Assembly (NCBI GenBank): GCA_024803745.1
Contig: JANJXV010000196.1
Location: 12,501-76,500, forward strand
Source: Megascapheus bottae
Lineage: Eukaryota > Chordata > Mammalia > Rodentia > Geomyidae
Reading direction: 5' to 3'
Length of the DNA stretch: 64,000 bases
The translations under genes were made by a program, and so were the position numbers. The notes beneath the pieces are model-generated. The model was not told the DNA's origin, searched no databases, and saw only the letters and a program-made list of their open reading frames with translations. Position 1 is the first letter of the stretch, and every line of letters begins with the position of its first letter. Below are positions 1 through 11,143 of the stretch, piece after piece.

Positions 1-2230
1 ATAGTGTAAGCCATAATTACCCTGACTTGTACCCTAATTCATACCTCAACACAAACCCTGATATCCTAACCCTAATCCAACCCCTAATATCCTTACACAT
101 ACCCTGACCTCAACATGTATCCAATATGTACCCTAACCAGTAACACATACAGTAATAAGTACCCTAACACATACAGGTACCCTTAAATGCATCCTAACAT
201 GTACCCCCAATATACTCTAACACATCCTCTAACACGAACCCCAACCAATACCCTAACATATGTCCTAAACCTAATGCATACCTTAACCACATCCTACATA
301 GTTTTTTAGCATGAACTCTAAGACTAGGTAACCTTACCTGCACCATACATGAACCCAAATGTAACCCAACACATACCCAAGCATGCCCTAATATTAACCA
401 AAACCACAACACTAACCAATACCCTAACCTCACGTACTAAATGTAACCAATACACTAACATATATCCTTGACATGTACCCTAAACTTAATACCTATCCTG
501 ATATGTACCCTAACCACTAATACATACTCTAAACTATATAACCTAACATGTAGCCCAAAGGAATAATATAACACATATCCTAGAACTTGCCCTAACCCTA
601 ATATGTATCCTAACATGTTCCCTAACATACACTCCATCATGCATCTTAACTCTTGCTCATATTCACACCTTGACATATACTCTAACCCATACCTCATCAT
701 GTACCTCACAATATACCCTAACATTAAAATGTACTATAAATGTACTTTAAACATTAACATGTACCACCCTGCCTAACAAGTACAAGTATCCTAGCAGTAC
801 TCAAAACCACCCTTACAGGCACCCTAACGTGTACCCCAAGTGTACACTAATATATACTCTAACATGTGTCCTATCCCTAACAGGAACCATAATCCTAACA
901 TTCCCTGACATGTACCATAACTGTAACATATTCCCTAAACATGAAATACATACAGAATCAAGTACCTGAACACACACTCTTTAATCGCATAGGTGCCCTT
1001 ACATGCACCCTAGCATGTATCCAAAACCTACCCCAACGCTTACCCTAACACGTACTCTAAACCCTAATCCTAACAGGTACCTTACACCAAACATTATCTT
1101 AACATGCTCCCTAACATGTACCCCAATATACACCCTAACTCTGCCACATCTTAACAAGTGCCCTAACCCAAACTCATACTCTAACAAATTACCTAATGCA
1201 CCACCAATCTTATGCCTCACCCTAGACCATCTTTTAGCCCCTATCCATATGTAACTGCATAACTCACACTTTGTACAATCCTAACCCACTCCTCCATAAC
1301 CCCTTTCCTAACAAGTTATCTGCTCCTCACCTGTTCCCTAATGCACTTTAAAGACCGCTGCATAACATATGCAAAATCTTAACCCATCCCATAAAGTTCT
1401 TCCTCACACGCTCCCTGACCTTCAACCTTTCCTGAACCCTTATGAGAGCATTTTCCTCCACGACATCCCCAACCTCACATTTTGTCTACCACATTCCCTA
1501 CACTCTGCCACAACCCTAAACCTGACCTATTCCATAATGCAACTGCTAATCTTTTACACAACGACTATCAGATCCATAACATTAACCCATTCACTAAACA
1601 TAATTCCCTATCGTTCTGTAACACTTAACACTAACCCTGACTTACTAACCTGCTACGTAAGGATAATAGAAAACCCATCACCTACTCGAACCTGTTTCTG
1701 AACCATGACTACAAAATTCACTCTAACTCCCATGCTGAATAACCTCAATAGCACCCAACCTTAACTCTACCCTTCACATCAACCATCCTACACCTGAACC
1801 CTAACCTCAATCATACCAACCCTAAACACGGTAGCCCTAACAACCCTAACCATGTAACATCACCACTGACACTAAAAACACTATTCCTTAAGCCTACTGT
1901 TCCTCCCCTAGCTTTGAGGGATGGGTTGGGCTTGCTGAAATGTGTTAGTAACACACTTATGCTACTGATTTGAGTTAGTAAATGGTTTAGGATAAGGCCT
2001 AGGATTGGTGGGTGGCTTATGATACATGTTAAGGTTATGGATCCCCTAAACAAATCCAGACCACACCATGAACATCAACAAGTATCTCTTTTGTACCATG
2101 AACATCAACAAGTCTATTCTGCACCCTAACTTAAACCATACCAGCCCTAACAATAGTAACCTTAACTACTCTAACCCCTACCACCAACCCAGACAACAAC
2201 CTTAACTTTTTAACCTACATCCCGACCCCA
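1..2230 (+). repeat. Degenerate telomere-like (CCCTAA-type) block, copy 1
   Basis: This stretch consists of loosely repeated 'cctaacatgtac' and 'ccctaac' motifs, nearly all in the C-rich orientation on the plus strand. From about 1,860 it grades into ordinary sequence. It runs off the left edge of the window. Long stretches match 36,301-38,040 almost base for base, including the opening 'atagtgtaa.ccataattaccc'. Short open frames here are products of the repeat and carry no recognisable protein. It looks like old interstitial or subtelomeric telomere-derived DNA. Confidence 0.8.
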
Positions 2231-2649
2231 ACGTAACTGACAGCGCAGTGTCCTGCATCCTTGGAGGTAGGTGGTCTTCTTTTGTCCAATATTACAGAGA
2301 AACATAGCACTCTATCCCACACCCTCACAGAGTAGGTCAATAGTTGGTAAATGTGTTAGGCAACAGTGAACATGTGGATTTGAGGACAGAGAGCTAGCTG
2401 GGTTGGGGCCTAGAGTCATCAGTTGTTCTGACAGTTCACAATTTACCAAGCAAGAAGGGGTAGGCCTCCCTTCCTCATAAATGCTTTCACCCCCTTTTCT
2501 CTATGTACCAAAAGCAAAGACAGTGGAGGCCTAAATTGGACCTCGGTCCACCAAAGCAGGGACTGGGCTGTGTACCCAGATTCTACGCTCGCAATTGAAA
2601 ACTTGAAGACTCTCCAATGTGGTCATCATTGTCACTATCGTTGTCATCA

Positions 2650-2935
2650 TCTCTGCCACCGTAGCCTCCTCCTCTTCTTCTTCTCTTCCTACTCTTCTCC
2701 TCCTCCTCCTCTCTTCCTCTCTTCCTCTTGCTCCTTCTACTCCTCTTCCTTTCTACTTCTTCCTCTTCTTCCTCCACCCTCCTTCTTCCTGCTCCTACTC
2801 CTCCCGCCTCTGCTTCCTCTTCCTTCTTTCATCCATTCTTCTTTTTCCTTCTTCCTTCCTTTTTCCTTTCTTCTTCTCTTCCCTCTTCCTTCTTTCTTCC
2901 TTTCTTCTTTCTCCTTTCCTCCACTTCCTTTTTTA
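2650..2935 (+). repeat. Polypyrimidine (CTT/CCT) tract
   Basis: Almost pure C/T for about 285 bases, dominated by 'ctt' and 'cct' triplets. It is absent from the duplicate copy near 38,090. Leucine/serine-rich open frames across it are artefacts of composition. Confidence 0.85.
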
Positions 2936-3152
2936 GGGATCAGTCCTTGGGCTTAAACTCAGAGCCCAAGCACTGTCCTTGGGCTTTGTCAAGGCAAGTG
3001 CTCTTCCATTTGAGCCACAGCACCACTTCCGGCTTTTTCTGTCTGTGGTACCAAAGACTAACTTTTTTCTGAGTGGGGTACAAAATAATTGAACCCAAGC
3101 TTTGTGTATACTAGGCAAGCACTCTACCATTAGGCCAGGCTCCTGGCCCCTC
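2931..3152 (-). repeat. ID-type SINE
   Basis: Reverse-complement copy of the family's tRNA-like SINE, with the markers 'gagccacagcaccacttcc', 'ggcaagcactctaccattaggcca' and a final 'ctggcccc'. Its 3' portion is shared with the duplicate at 38,093-38,188. Confidence 0.75.
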
Positions 3153-4845
3153 TCCAGTTGGTCTTCTGACACTGGGAACATTTTCTCCTCATGGTGCACA
3201 CAGGCAGAGGAAGGCAACGCACCACAAAGGCTAGGCATCCAGGAGCCTGGTTAAGGATACACAAGACCTGGAAGGTCTGACAGAGAAGGAAAAGTACTAG
3301 GATATGCCTTCTGTTTCCCTCCAAAGATTACTATTAGAAACTTGACAAAACCCCACTTCTGAGGCATAAAATGGAGGGCTTCGTGTGGAGTTGCTGACCT
3401 AGCCTGTGGAGAGCTATGAACATAATACCACTGGAATTCACCCATGCAAATTGAAATACCTTGGAATGTCTAATAAAAGTGTAAGGTGTATATAATGACA
3501 ACATAAACACACATGCCCTCATTCCCTAACCCCCATGCCCTATACCAGACATTGCTAAAAGATCAGTGAAGACTCAGAGCTGAGGATACAGACTTAGTAT
3601 AAGCCTGCTGTGGCAAAAGGTGTTCTGACAAGTGCCAACTTAACAAGCAGGAAAGCATAGACTGCCCTTCCTCACACTTGTCTTCATTCCATTCACCAGG
3701 CTTTGGTATGAATACCACTGGAAGCACAGATAAAAAACCTAGTACAGACTTAAGACATGAAGTTGGAGACCTAAATTTTGCATGAGTCTATGAAAGCAGG
3801 TTAGGGGTAGGATGTGTCAGTCAGGCCACTTCAACATTAGACCACAAAATCAGATTCTTGAGACACAATTCCCAGTGTCTGGACTCCACATTTTTTCCTG
3901 ATACTGAGCAAGTTTTGCCCCTGAAGTACTTACGGTCAGAAGAAATCAACACACAATGAAGGGTGAAGATGCTAGAACTGCTCCACAGATCAGTGGGATC
4001 CTGTATACTGACAGAGGAAGACAAAACAGAAACAGTCACACAGAAGCTCCTACTAGAAAACTGACATATAACATCAGTCTAAAGGAACTGATTGAGTCAC
4101 TAGACAGAAAGGGGTGAGGCTGTGTTGAGGTGCTGCCTAAGTGGTAGGAAGCCATGGAACACAATAAAAGTTAAATTCACCAAAAGAAATTTAAATGCAT
4201 TGACATGTTGAACAAAATGTGTACATGACCTATGTATTTAAAAATGAAACTTCCCGCATTCCCTCAGCCCCAACCCACAGGCATTGAGAAGGACATGACC
4301 AAAAGCAGACGTGAAATCATGATGACGATTCAGAGACCAAAGTAGGAGCCTAGGGTCATCAAAGCTGTCCTGACAAGCACCAACTCACAATGCAGGGAAG
4401 GAGAGACTACCCTTCATCACACATGCCCTCACCCCCTTCTCCAGGCCCCAGGATGGTCAAAGTATAGATGAAAACATGATGACACTGAGAGAGGCCAGAG
4501 GCCTGGGCAAGGCATGAGTTCACCAGAACAAGCTCAAATGAAGTCCATCGAGGCCATTCTAAGTTGGGCCATACCCACTAAACCTGTATTCACAATCCCA
4601 AGCTTCCAGTCTCTCCACATTTTACCCTGACTCTGTGCATTTTCTTCTCAAAGTGCCTATAGTCACAGGAAGACAGCATGCAGCAAAGGCTGGAAATTGT
4701 GAAAATCAAAGGCTGGGGTACTTTCCCAGCTTGTGAGAGACCCTGGAACACAATATCCCAGGAATTCACCAAACAGAAATTAAAATACCTTTGTGTGACT
4801 AATAAAATGTGTATTGGACCTATACAATAAACACAAAAATCTTTC

Positions 4846-5055
4846 TATACTGGTCCTGGGGCTTGAACTTAGGACCTAGGTGTTCTTCCCGACAAATGTT
4901 TTTTCAAGACTGGCGCTCTACTACTTGAGCTCCACTTTAGAGTTTTTTACCCATTATTGGTGATAAAGACCCTCAAGAACTTTCCTTCCAGGTCTAGGTG
5001 TGAACTGCATACCTCAGATCTTGGACTCTTTAGTAGCTAGGATTACAGACCACCA
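4846..5055 (-). repeat. Dimeric B1-ID-like SINE
   Basis: Diverged reverse-strand copy. An ID-like part ('actacttgagctccact') is followed by a B1/7SL-like part ending near 'agtagctaggattacagacc'. Confidence 0.6.
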
Positions 5056-5059
5056 AAAC

Positions 5060-5600
5060 CTGGCAAAAAAAAAACAATGCTTTCCACACATCCCCTCATA
5101 CCCTAACCCCCATGCCCTATATAAGATGTGGGCTGGGAGCAAGATCCTACATCTGAGTGTACACGCAGATCCTACACTTACGATTGATTCAAAGGTTCTG
5201 GGTTCTTCATCTTTTCTCATCACAGCACGGAAAGTGAAAGGAGTCTCTGAAGAACAAAGGCTCAGCATCCTGAGGCCTCTCTTCTTCTGAGCAGGATCTG
5301 GGGTAGAGCCAACAGAAGGAAAAAAAGAAAAATCCATGTAGACCACACTTTCTACTCCCACTTTCTGCTACCCCACCAAGCTCCTCATGAGGCAGATCCC
5401 GGGCCAGGCTTGAGGCAATGATGGCTTCCTGAGACCAACAGGGGACATGGCTCAGCATCAAGGTGCTTGTCTGGCTGGGAAGGCATACTCCAAAATATAG
5501 ACAAAATCCTGACATGCCCAATAAAATGTGGAGAAGCCATCCATACTGGAGGATGAATGAATGATGTCCCCAACACCGTCCACACTGGAGAATGAATGAT
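5060..5600. other. No gene seen
   Basis: Mixed unique-looking sequence leading into the G-rich block. No coding exon, RNA gene or recognised repeat was found. Confidence 0.5.
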
Positions 5601-5639
5601 GTCCCCAACAATGACCCCAACCACCAGTCCTCAGGCTCT

Positions 5640-6200
5640 GAGAGGGGCGGGGGGGGACAGGAGGGGACAGGACATGGGAAGGGCAGAGGGCACAGGGAGG
5701 AACAGGAGACGGGGAGGGGACAAGAGATGAGGGGGGACAGGAGACTGGGGAGGGACAGGAGACAGGGAGGGGACAGGAGACAGGGAGCTTTACTGGGTGG
5801 ACAAATGCCAGAAGTGAGAAGGGGAGCACTTCACAAGTGGACACAGAGCAGAAGTGAGGGTAGGGGAGCATTACGGACAGAGACCGGAAGTGGAGGTAGG
5901 GGAGTACTATGGGAGTGGACAGAGACCGGAAGTGGGGGTGGGGGAGCATTATGGGAGCGGACAGAGACCGGAAGTGGGGGTGGGGGAGCATTATGGGAGC
6001 GGACAGAGACCGGAAGTGGGGGTGGGGGAGCATTATGGGCGGGACAGAGACCGGAAGTGGGGGTGGGGAGCATTATGGGAGGGGACAGAGACCGGAAGTG
6101 GGGGTGGGGGAGCACTATGGGAGTGAACAGAGACCGGAAGTGGGGGTGGGGGAGCATTATGGGGGCAAACACAGACCAGAAGTGGGGAAGGGGGAGCATT
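5640..6200 (+). repeat. G-rich tract and 42-bp minisatellite
   Basis: A purine/G-rich lead (5,640-5,790, 'gggacaggaga' motifs) opens into a 42-bp tandem repeat. The landmark 'accggaagtg' occurs near 5,883, 5,925, 5,967, 6,009, 6,050, 6,091 and 6,133, a spacing of 41-42 bases, with degenerate copies on both sides. Open frames on both strands are periodic and follow from the repeat, so they are not genes. Confidence 0.9.
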
Positions 6201-6249
6201 ACCAGAGCAGACAGAGCCTGGAAGTCAGGCTGTGGAGGGGCAGCATCCC

Positions 6250-8260
6250 AGGTCCAGTCTGCACTGACCACTTCCTGCCATGGCGGTGCCGTCCTCGGAC
6301 CTGGAATGAAAAAAGTAAAACAAAATCAAAGAGGCAGCGGCAGGCGGCCAGGCCTCTCCACTCTTGACCAGGCCCCAGGCCTACACTGAAAGCTCACCGC
6401 TGACTGGGAGCTGGCTCCGGAGGCCTGGCTTAGGCCAGGACTTCCCTTCAGGAAGAGCACAAAGGACACACAGGGCATGGCAGGCCCCACTTCACACACC
6501 TTCACAACCACCACGCACCCATGCCTTGTACAGACCTGGCAAGAAGCACCGCTTTACTTCAAGAGCCCCGGCCTTCCTCACACACACGCGGCATCTGGGT
6601 AGGACAGCCTCCTTCAGGTGCCTCCCCACAAAGAAACACTGCTGGCACCTGACAGGACTGGTGAACAGACAACAGCCTCAGGCCAAGAGGGCCCCACCCA
6701 GCTCTGTAGGCCCCGGGACAAATGCCGCTCTCTCAGAGGAAGGCGGCCGCACTGGAGCCTCTCACAGGCCGACTGGTCACAGAAAGAACCGCCCCGAACC
6801 AGTTTAGCGTCCTCGCCCCGCCCCTGCCCTCTCACTTCCTTGCTCTGCCCCACCCCTCTCAGGCTCTGACCCCGCAAGCCCCGCCCCCGGCCCCTCACAT
6901 CCTCCAGGAGGAGGGGCAGCAGCCCAGGCCCTATCTGCACTAACCGCTCCCTCCCATGGCAGCACCGTCCCAGAAGGCAGCAGCGGGCGGGCTGCCGCGC
7001 CTGTCCACTCTCAACCAGGCCCCGGCTTACACTGAAAGCTCACTGCTGACTGGGAGCTGGCTTAGGTCTAACAAGGCCGAAGCCCCTTCAGGAAGAGGAA
7101 AAACGAAGCACTAGGCCCCACTCCCCACACTTTCACAGCCACCACACACCCAGGCCCGGGCCTGCCTAGGCTAAAAAGCGCACCTCTGACTGGGAGCTGG
7201 CTCCGGAGGTCTGGCTTAGGCCTACCATGGCCTTCCTCACACACACTTGGCGTCCGGGTAGAGAAGGCCTCCTTCAGGTGCTTCCCCACAAAGAAACGCT
7301 GCCAGCACCTTACAGGATGGGCTAACAGGCAACAGACGCCCGGCCTCAGGCCAGCTCTGTAGGCCTCAGAACAAATGCCAGTCTCTCAGAGGAAGGCGGA
7401 CGCACTGGAGCCTCTCACGAGCCGGCTGGTCCCAGGCAGAACTGCCCCAAACCAGTTCAGCGTCCTCGCTCTGCCCCACCCCTCTCAGGCTCTGACCACG
7501 CAAGCCCCGCCCCCGACCCCTCACGTCCTCAAGGTGGAGGGGCAGCATCCTAGGCCCCATCTGCACTGACCACTCTCTCCCATGGCCGCACCGTCCCAGG
7601 GCCTGGATGGAGGAAAATAAAACAAAAGAGGAGGCAGCAGCGGGCGGGCTGCCGTGCCTGTCCACTCTCAACCAGGCCCCGGCCTACACTGAAAGCTCAC
7701 TGCTGACTGGGAGCTGGCTCCGGAGGCCTGGCTTAGGCCTAACAAGGCCAAAGTCCCTTCAGGAAGAGGAAAAACGAAGCACTAGGCCCCACTCCCCACA
7801 CTTTCACAGCCACCACACACCCAGCCCCAGGCCTGCCTAGGCTAAAAAGCGCACCTCTGACTGGGAGCTGGCTCTGGAAGCCTGGCTTAGGCCTAACATG
7901 GCCTTCCTCACACACACGCGGCGTCTGGGTAGAGACAGCCTCCTTCAGGCGCTTCCTCATGAAGAAATGCTGCCGGCGCCTTACAAGAGGGGCTAACAGG
8001 CAATAGACGCCCAGCCTCGGGCCAAGAGGGCCGCGCCCAGCTCTGTAGGCCCCGGAACAAACGCCGCTCAGAGGAAGGCAGCTGCACTGGAGCCTCTCAC
8101 GGGCTGACTGGTCCCAGGCAGAACCGCCCCAAACCAGTTCAGCGTCCTTGCCCCGCCCCTGACCCCTCACGTCCTCACTCCGCCCCACCCCTCTCAGGCT
8201 CTGACACCGCAAGCCCCGCCCCCAGACCATCACTTCCGTACCCTGGCTCCACCCCCCTGG
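6250..8260 (+). repeat. Three ~650-bp GC-rich tandem units
   Basis: Three units begin near 6,260, 6,931 and 7,561 at a shared 'ctgcactgacc.ct..c.cccatgg' landmark. The phrase 'cactgaaagctcac.gctgactgg' recurs near 6,385, 7,029 and 7,686. The block is CpG-rich with many 'ccgccc' GC-box-like motifs, so it could act as a CpG island. No protein or RNA product was recognised. Confidence 0.75.
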
Positions 8261-9060
8261 AGCTCGCCCTCCAAGCCCAGCCCTAGACTGCTCAACTCCC
8301 TTCCTCGTCCTGGCCCCACCCCCGGCGCTCAGCCCCCCACAAGCCCCGCCCTTCTCAAGGCTCAGCCCCACTCTGGCTCCAGCCCGCCTTTTTCTCTGGC
8401 TGTTCTTCCCACTGCCTCTGGTTGCTCTCCTCTCAGCTCCGCCTCTTCCTCTTCCCACCTGGAGAGGTGGGGCGAACAGAGCTGCAGCCTGTGAACCAGG
8501 AAAGTTTCTGGGGGTGGTCTGCTTTGCTGGCCTTGGACAGGGCTTAGAGTACGTGCTCTGGGTTGGACATGGGTACCAGCTGTCCGTTCTGGAGTGGTGG
8601 GGAGGAATCGGTTGCTCGCCCAGGGGTGGGTGTGGAGGGACCCTGGAGGGCTCCAGATCCTGAGGCCGAGTGCCACCGCTTACTTCTACCCAGGGAAGCA
8701 TGGAGGCCCAGGTTGTGAGCACCTGGTGGGGAGAAATGGTTGTCCAGTGTCTGAAACCCCACAGCCCCTCCAGATGCCCTGGAGGCTCAATACCAGCAGA
8801 GGAAGACAAGCCCCGGTCATGGCCTCACCTCCCAGCCCGGTTCTTCCCCCGAGGAGGTTCCGGCTTCACTACCCGCCTGCCAACCTGCCTGCCTAGCAGA
8901 AGACCTGACTGTGTGGCACACTCTTCTGCCGCTAGAACTGGAGGGCCAATGGGACAGGCAGGCCCAGACCTTCTACGGACACTTACTAGGGACAGTCACT
9001 TAGGGCCTTGCATGGCCTCTCTCCTGCATCCCAGATTATCAGTATGTTAGGGTGGGGTGT
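8260..9060. other. GC-rich flank with a local paralogue
   Basis: GC-rich DNA without recognised exons. Positions 8,650-8,860 ('acttctacc.aggggaagcatggaggcc', then 'ctggtggggagaaatggt') match 62,890-63,095 in the same orientation. That is a short duplication more than 50 kb apart. Confidence 0.6.
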
Positions 9061-9647
9061 GGGGGGGCTGAGTGGAGAACACGCAGGAAACTAGACCAGA
9101 GAGCAAAGCAAGACAAGAAAAAACAGGCTGAATTGTTGATATTTCCAGTTGTCAGTTAGGAGTGGGGAAATAAACCTTTACAGAATCCAGTTGGTAAAGG
9201 ATGCATTTAAATTAAAACATTCCATCTTCTGCCTCCATTAACCAATGTTTCCTTCAAAAATTTAAAACAGGGAGACACAGAAGCCACGTGTTCAGAGACA
9301 ACAAGCGCTGTCTCACAGCTTCCATCCAAGATTACTTTGTTTATTAGTTTATTTCATGTTCCCTCATAAACTGCAAACACGAGTGAAAAAGGGAGAGAAG
9401 ACGAGTTTGCACTCTCCCTCTCTTCCTGTCTTCTTCCTTCCCTCAATCCAACAGAGTTAGAAGAGCTTAAAGAATGATATGCATGTTGGAAAACACAGAG
9501 AGACAAAGCACACACCCATACATACACACATTTAGACAATATGAAGCCAGAAGAGGGGCTGAGGCTCAAGTACTGTAGCACCATCTTAAGTGAACAAGCT
9601 GAGGAAGAGCACCCAATCCCTATATTCAAACTCTATTAACAGTGTGT

Positions 9648-9650
<3 letters not shown>
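9061..9650. other. No gene seen
   Basis: Unique-looking AT-moderate sequence. No exon, RNA gene or repeat family was recognised. Confidence 0.5.

Positions 9651-9694
<44 letters not shown>
9651..9694 (+). repeat. (CA)n microsatellite
   Basis: About 22 uninterrupted CA dinucleotides. It ends about 40 bases before the provirus A integration site. Confidence 0.95.
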
Positions 9695-9697
<3 letters not shown>

Positions 9698-9731
9698 TTA
9701 ATGTAAGGAAAACTGTGGATGTGTGACCACC

Positions 9732-9737
9732 ACACTG
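9732..9737 (+). other. Target-site duplication of provirus A, left copy
   Basis: ACACTG lies immediately outside the left LTR and is repeated at 18,716-18,721 outside the right LTR. A 6-bp duplication is typical of betaretrovirus-like integrases. Confidence 0.9.
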
Positions 9738-10057
9738 TGCCGGGGCCAACCGGCAGCAAACCAGGGTTCGCAGATTGGGGTTCCTGAAATAGGGGACAAG
9801 GACTAGGAAGAAAAAGAAGAGAGACAGACACACTAGGTCCGGGATGTCCGCAGTCCAGGCAAAGACTGACTAGACTGCCGCGTTTATTTTCCCCTCCCCC
9901 TTCTTCCCTCCTCCTCTCCCAGGCAACCTCCAGGTGTTACATTCATATGGTAATTCTCAGGTCATTTACATAGAATAGGGCCAGAAAGCAATAAGACAAT
10001 ATAGCCATCGTCTGATGCAAGTCAAGGTACAGTTTGATTCCACTCTGGCTCCCAACA
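9738..10057 (-). mobile_element. Provirus A 3' LTR
   Basis: 320 bp, TG...CA on the sense (minus) strand. AATAAA lies at 9,883-9,888. It differs from the 5' LTR at one base, G versus C at 9,770 on the plus strand. Confidence 0.95.
9883..9888 (-). terminator. Polyadenylation signal, provirus A 3' LTR
   Basis: AATAAA on the minus strand, inside the LTR. The same hexamer is at 18,541-18,546 in the 5' LTR. Confidence 0.7.
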
Positions 10058-10076
10058 TGTCCCCCGTTTTTTATTT
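10058..10076 (-). promoter_or_regulatory. Polypurine tract of provirus A
   Basis: On the sense strand, 'aaaaaacgggggaca' abuts the TG of the 3' LTR. This is the usual position of the plus-strand DNA primer. Confidence 0.8.
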
Positions 10077-10104
10077 TAAAGAAACACAAGTGCAATTTTT
10101 ACTC

Positions 10105-11143
10105 TTTTCTATACCCCTAATTTATCCTGTCACATTTTCCAAAAATGACTTTGGTCCCTTGGTCCAACGGGGATTTGATGGGCGGAGATTCAACTTCCGT
10201 GACTTCTTCAAGCTGACTCAGGGGCGGCGTCTCCACGCTTGACCAGGGACCTTAAGAAGCCTAGCCTGTTTTATCAAGGGGTTGCAAGGATTAGACACCA
10301 GGAACAACAATCTACTCCAAACTAGAAATCATACTTGACATTCAACAACTGCACAAACCATCCTTGGCCACAACAGCGCAGCCTACCTAGCACCCATTTG
10401 CAAAGGCTTTTTCTTGATTGTCTGGGGAACTAAATTTCTGCAACCTTAACAATGCTTCAGTTGTCAGATCTAAACAGATTAATAGAGACACAAGCTTCAG
10501 ATCCACAAACTTTTCCTGAATTTGTGGCTGGTGTCAAAAATAAAAAAATTCGCTCAATTAGGACTTTAAACTACCCACTATCACAGAAGATTGACAAGTT
10601 CCTGCCCAGTTATGAAAGGCACGGGCATTAGTAAGGCATGCTTACAAACTATTCTATGACCTCCCGGCTCTGATTAATTTGAATGGCCAAGCACAAGTGA
10701 CTCTAAGATCTGACACCAACTCTGCCATCCAAGCAGAGGCTTTCCTGTCCCGGTAGTGTCTCTCCACACAGGGATAAACATCCCATTGGCATTTCACTTT
10801 GTTGGTTGCTGGATTTGAACTCAGGGTCTGGGCGCTGTCTCTCAGCTCTCCAGCTCAAGGCTAGCGCCCTGCCACTGTGAGTCCCGAGCTTGGTGCTTGA
10901 GTGCTTCCCCCCAGCTTTTCAGCTCAGAGCTAGCACTCTGCCACTTCGAGCTCCAAAGCAACTCTGTCCCAGCATCCTGCTGGCAGATTAGACACCACAG
11001 TCTCACAGGGACTTTGCTTTGCCCGGGCAGGCTCAAAACTGTGGCTTTCAGATCAATGAGTCTACAAAAGGACACTTTACTCCAATTAGAAGCAATAAGG
11101 TGGTCAATACAGAAATAGTCTCTAAGCATGATCTTACCTGGAA
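10105..11143 (-). repeat. Module X, copy in provirus A
   Basis: A ~1-kb block upstream of the 3' LTR that aligns by eye, in the same sense orientation, with 57,690-58,705 inside gammaretroviral relic C. Both begin at 'ccaggtaagatcatgctt' and both contain two adjacent ID-SINE-like pieces ('gcagag.gctagc..tgagctg' type). They continue through 'ggatgtttatcc.tgtgtgg' to a shared 'gtcattttt'. It occupies part of the region where env would sit. The similarity is seen in the sequence. Its function, such as an RNA export or packaging element, is only a guess. Confidence 0.8.
10842..11129 (-). CDS. Small reading frame in module X (95 codons), unknown
   Basis: This frame starts at ATG 11,129 with M-L-R-D-Y-F-C. 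The counterpart in relic C (57,705-57,986) starts at the same ATG with M-L-G-D-Y-F-C. The frames stay in register for roughly 75 codons, including a shared L-P-G-Q-S-K-V-P-V-R-L-W block. A one-base loss is followed by a one-base gain about 25 bases later, and there is a three-base in-frame indel. The C-terminal parts, which lie over SINE-like sequence, run in different frames. No family is recognised. It may be a chance frame in well-conserved DNA. Confidence 0.25.
   Translation of the reverse strand: MLRDYFCIDHLIASNWSKVSFCRLIDLKATVLSLPGQSKVPVRLWCLICQQDAGTELLWSSKWQSASSELKSWGEALKHQARDSQWQGASLELES

Larger units (their letters stand above)
2240..4830 (+). repeat. Diverged ~720-bp tandem units
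   Basis: Three diverged copies of one unit follow each other. A landmark of the type 'cagt.ttct..cactgg.aacattttctcctca' recurs near 3,160, 3,880 and 4,605. A second landmark, 'aattcacc..gaaattaaaatacc', recurs near 3,432, 4,169 and 4,762. No coding content was recognised. Part of the set is duplicated at 38,050-38,840, where the pyrimidine tract and about 800 bases of the middle are absent. Confidence 0.65.

Noticed and set aside
1003..1701. Threonine/proline/asparagine-rich frames in the telomere-like block
   Set aside because: Products of degenerate CCCTAA-type repeats, with no conservation of frame in the duplicate at 36-38 kb.
2570..3072. Serine/leucine-rich frames at 2.6-3.1 kb
   Set aside because: Direct translations of the polypyrimidine tract and a SINE.
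5458..6389. Open frames of 146-265 codons near 5.5-6.4 kb
   Set aside because: They are translations of the 42-bp minisatellite, a length divisible by three, and are present on both strands.
7739..8809. 356-codon minus-strand open frame in the GC-rich block
   Set aside because: It spans tandem units and a GC-rich flank, has a composition-driven sequence, and shows no recognisable domain or splice structure.
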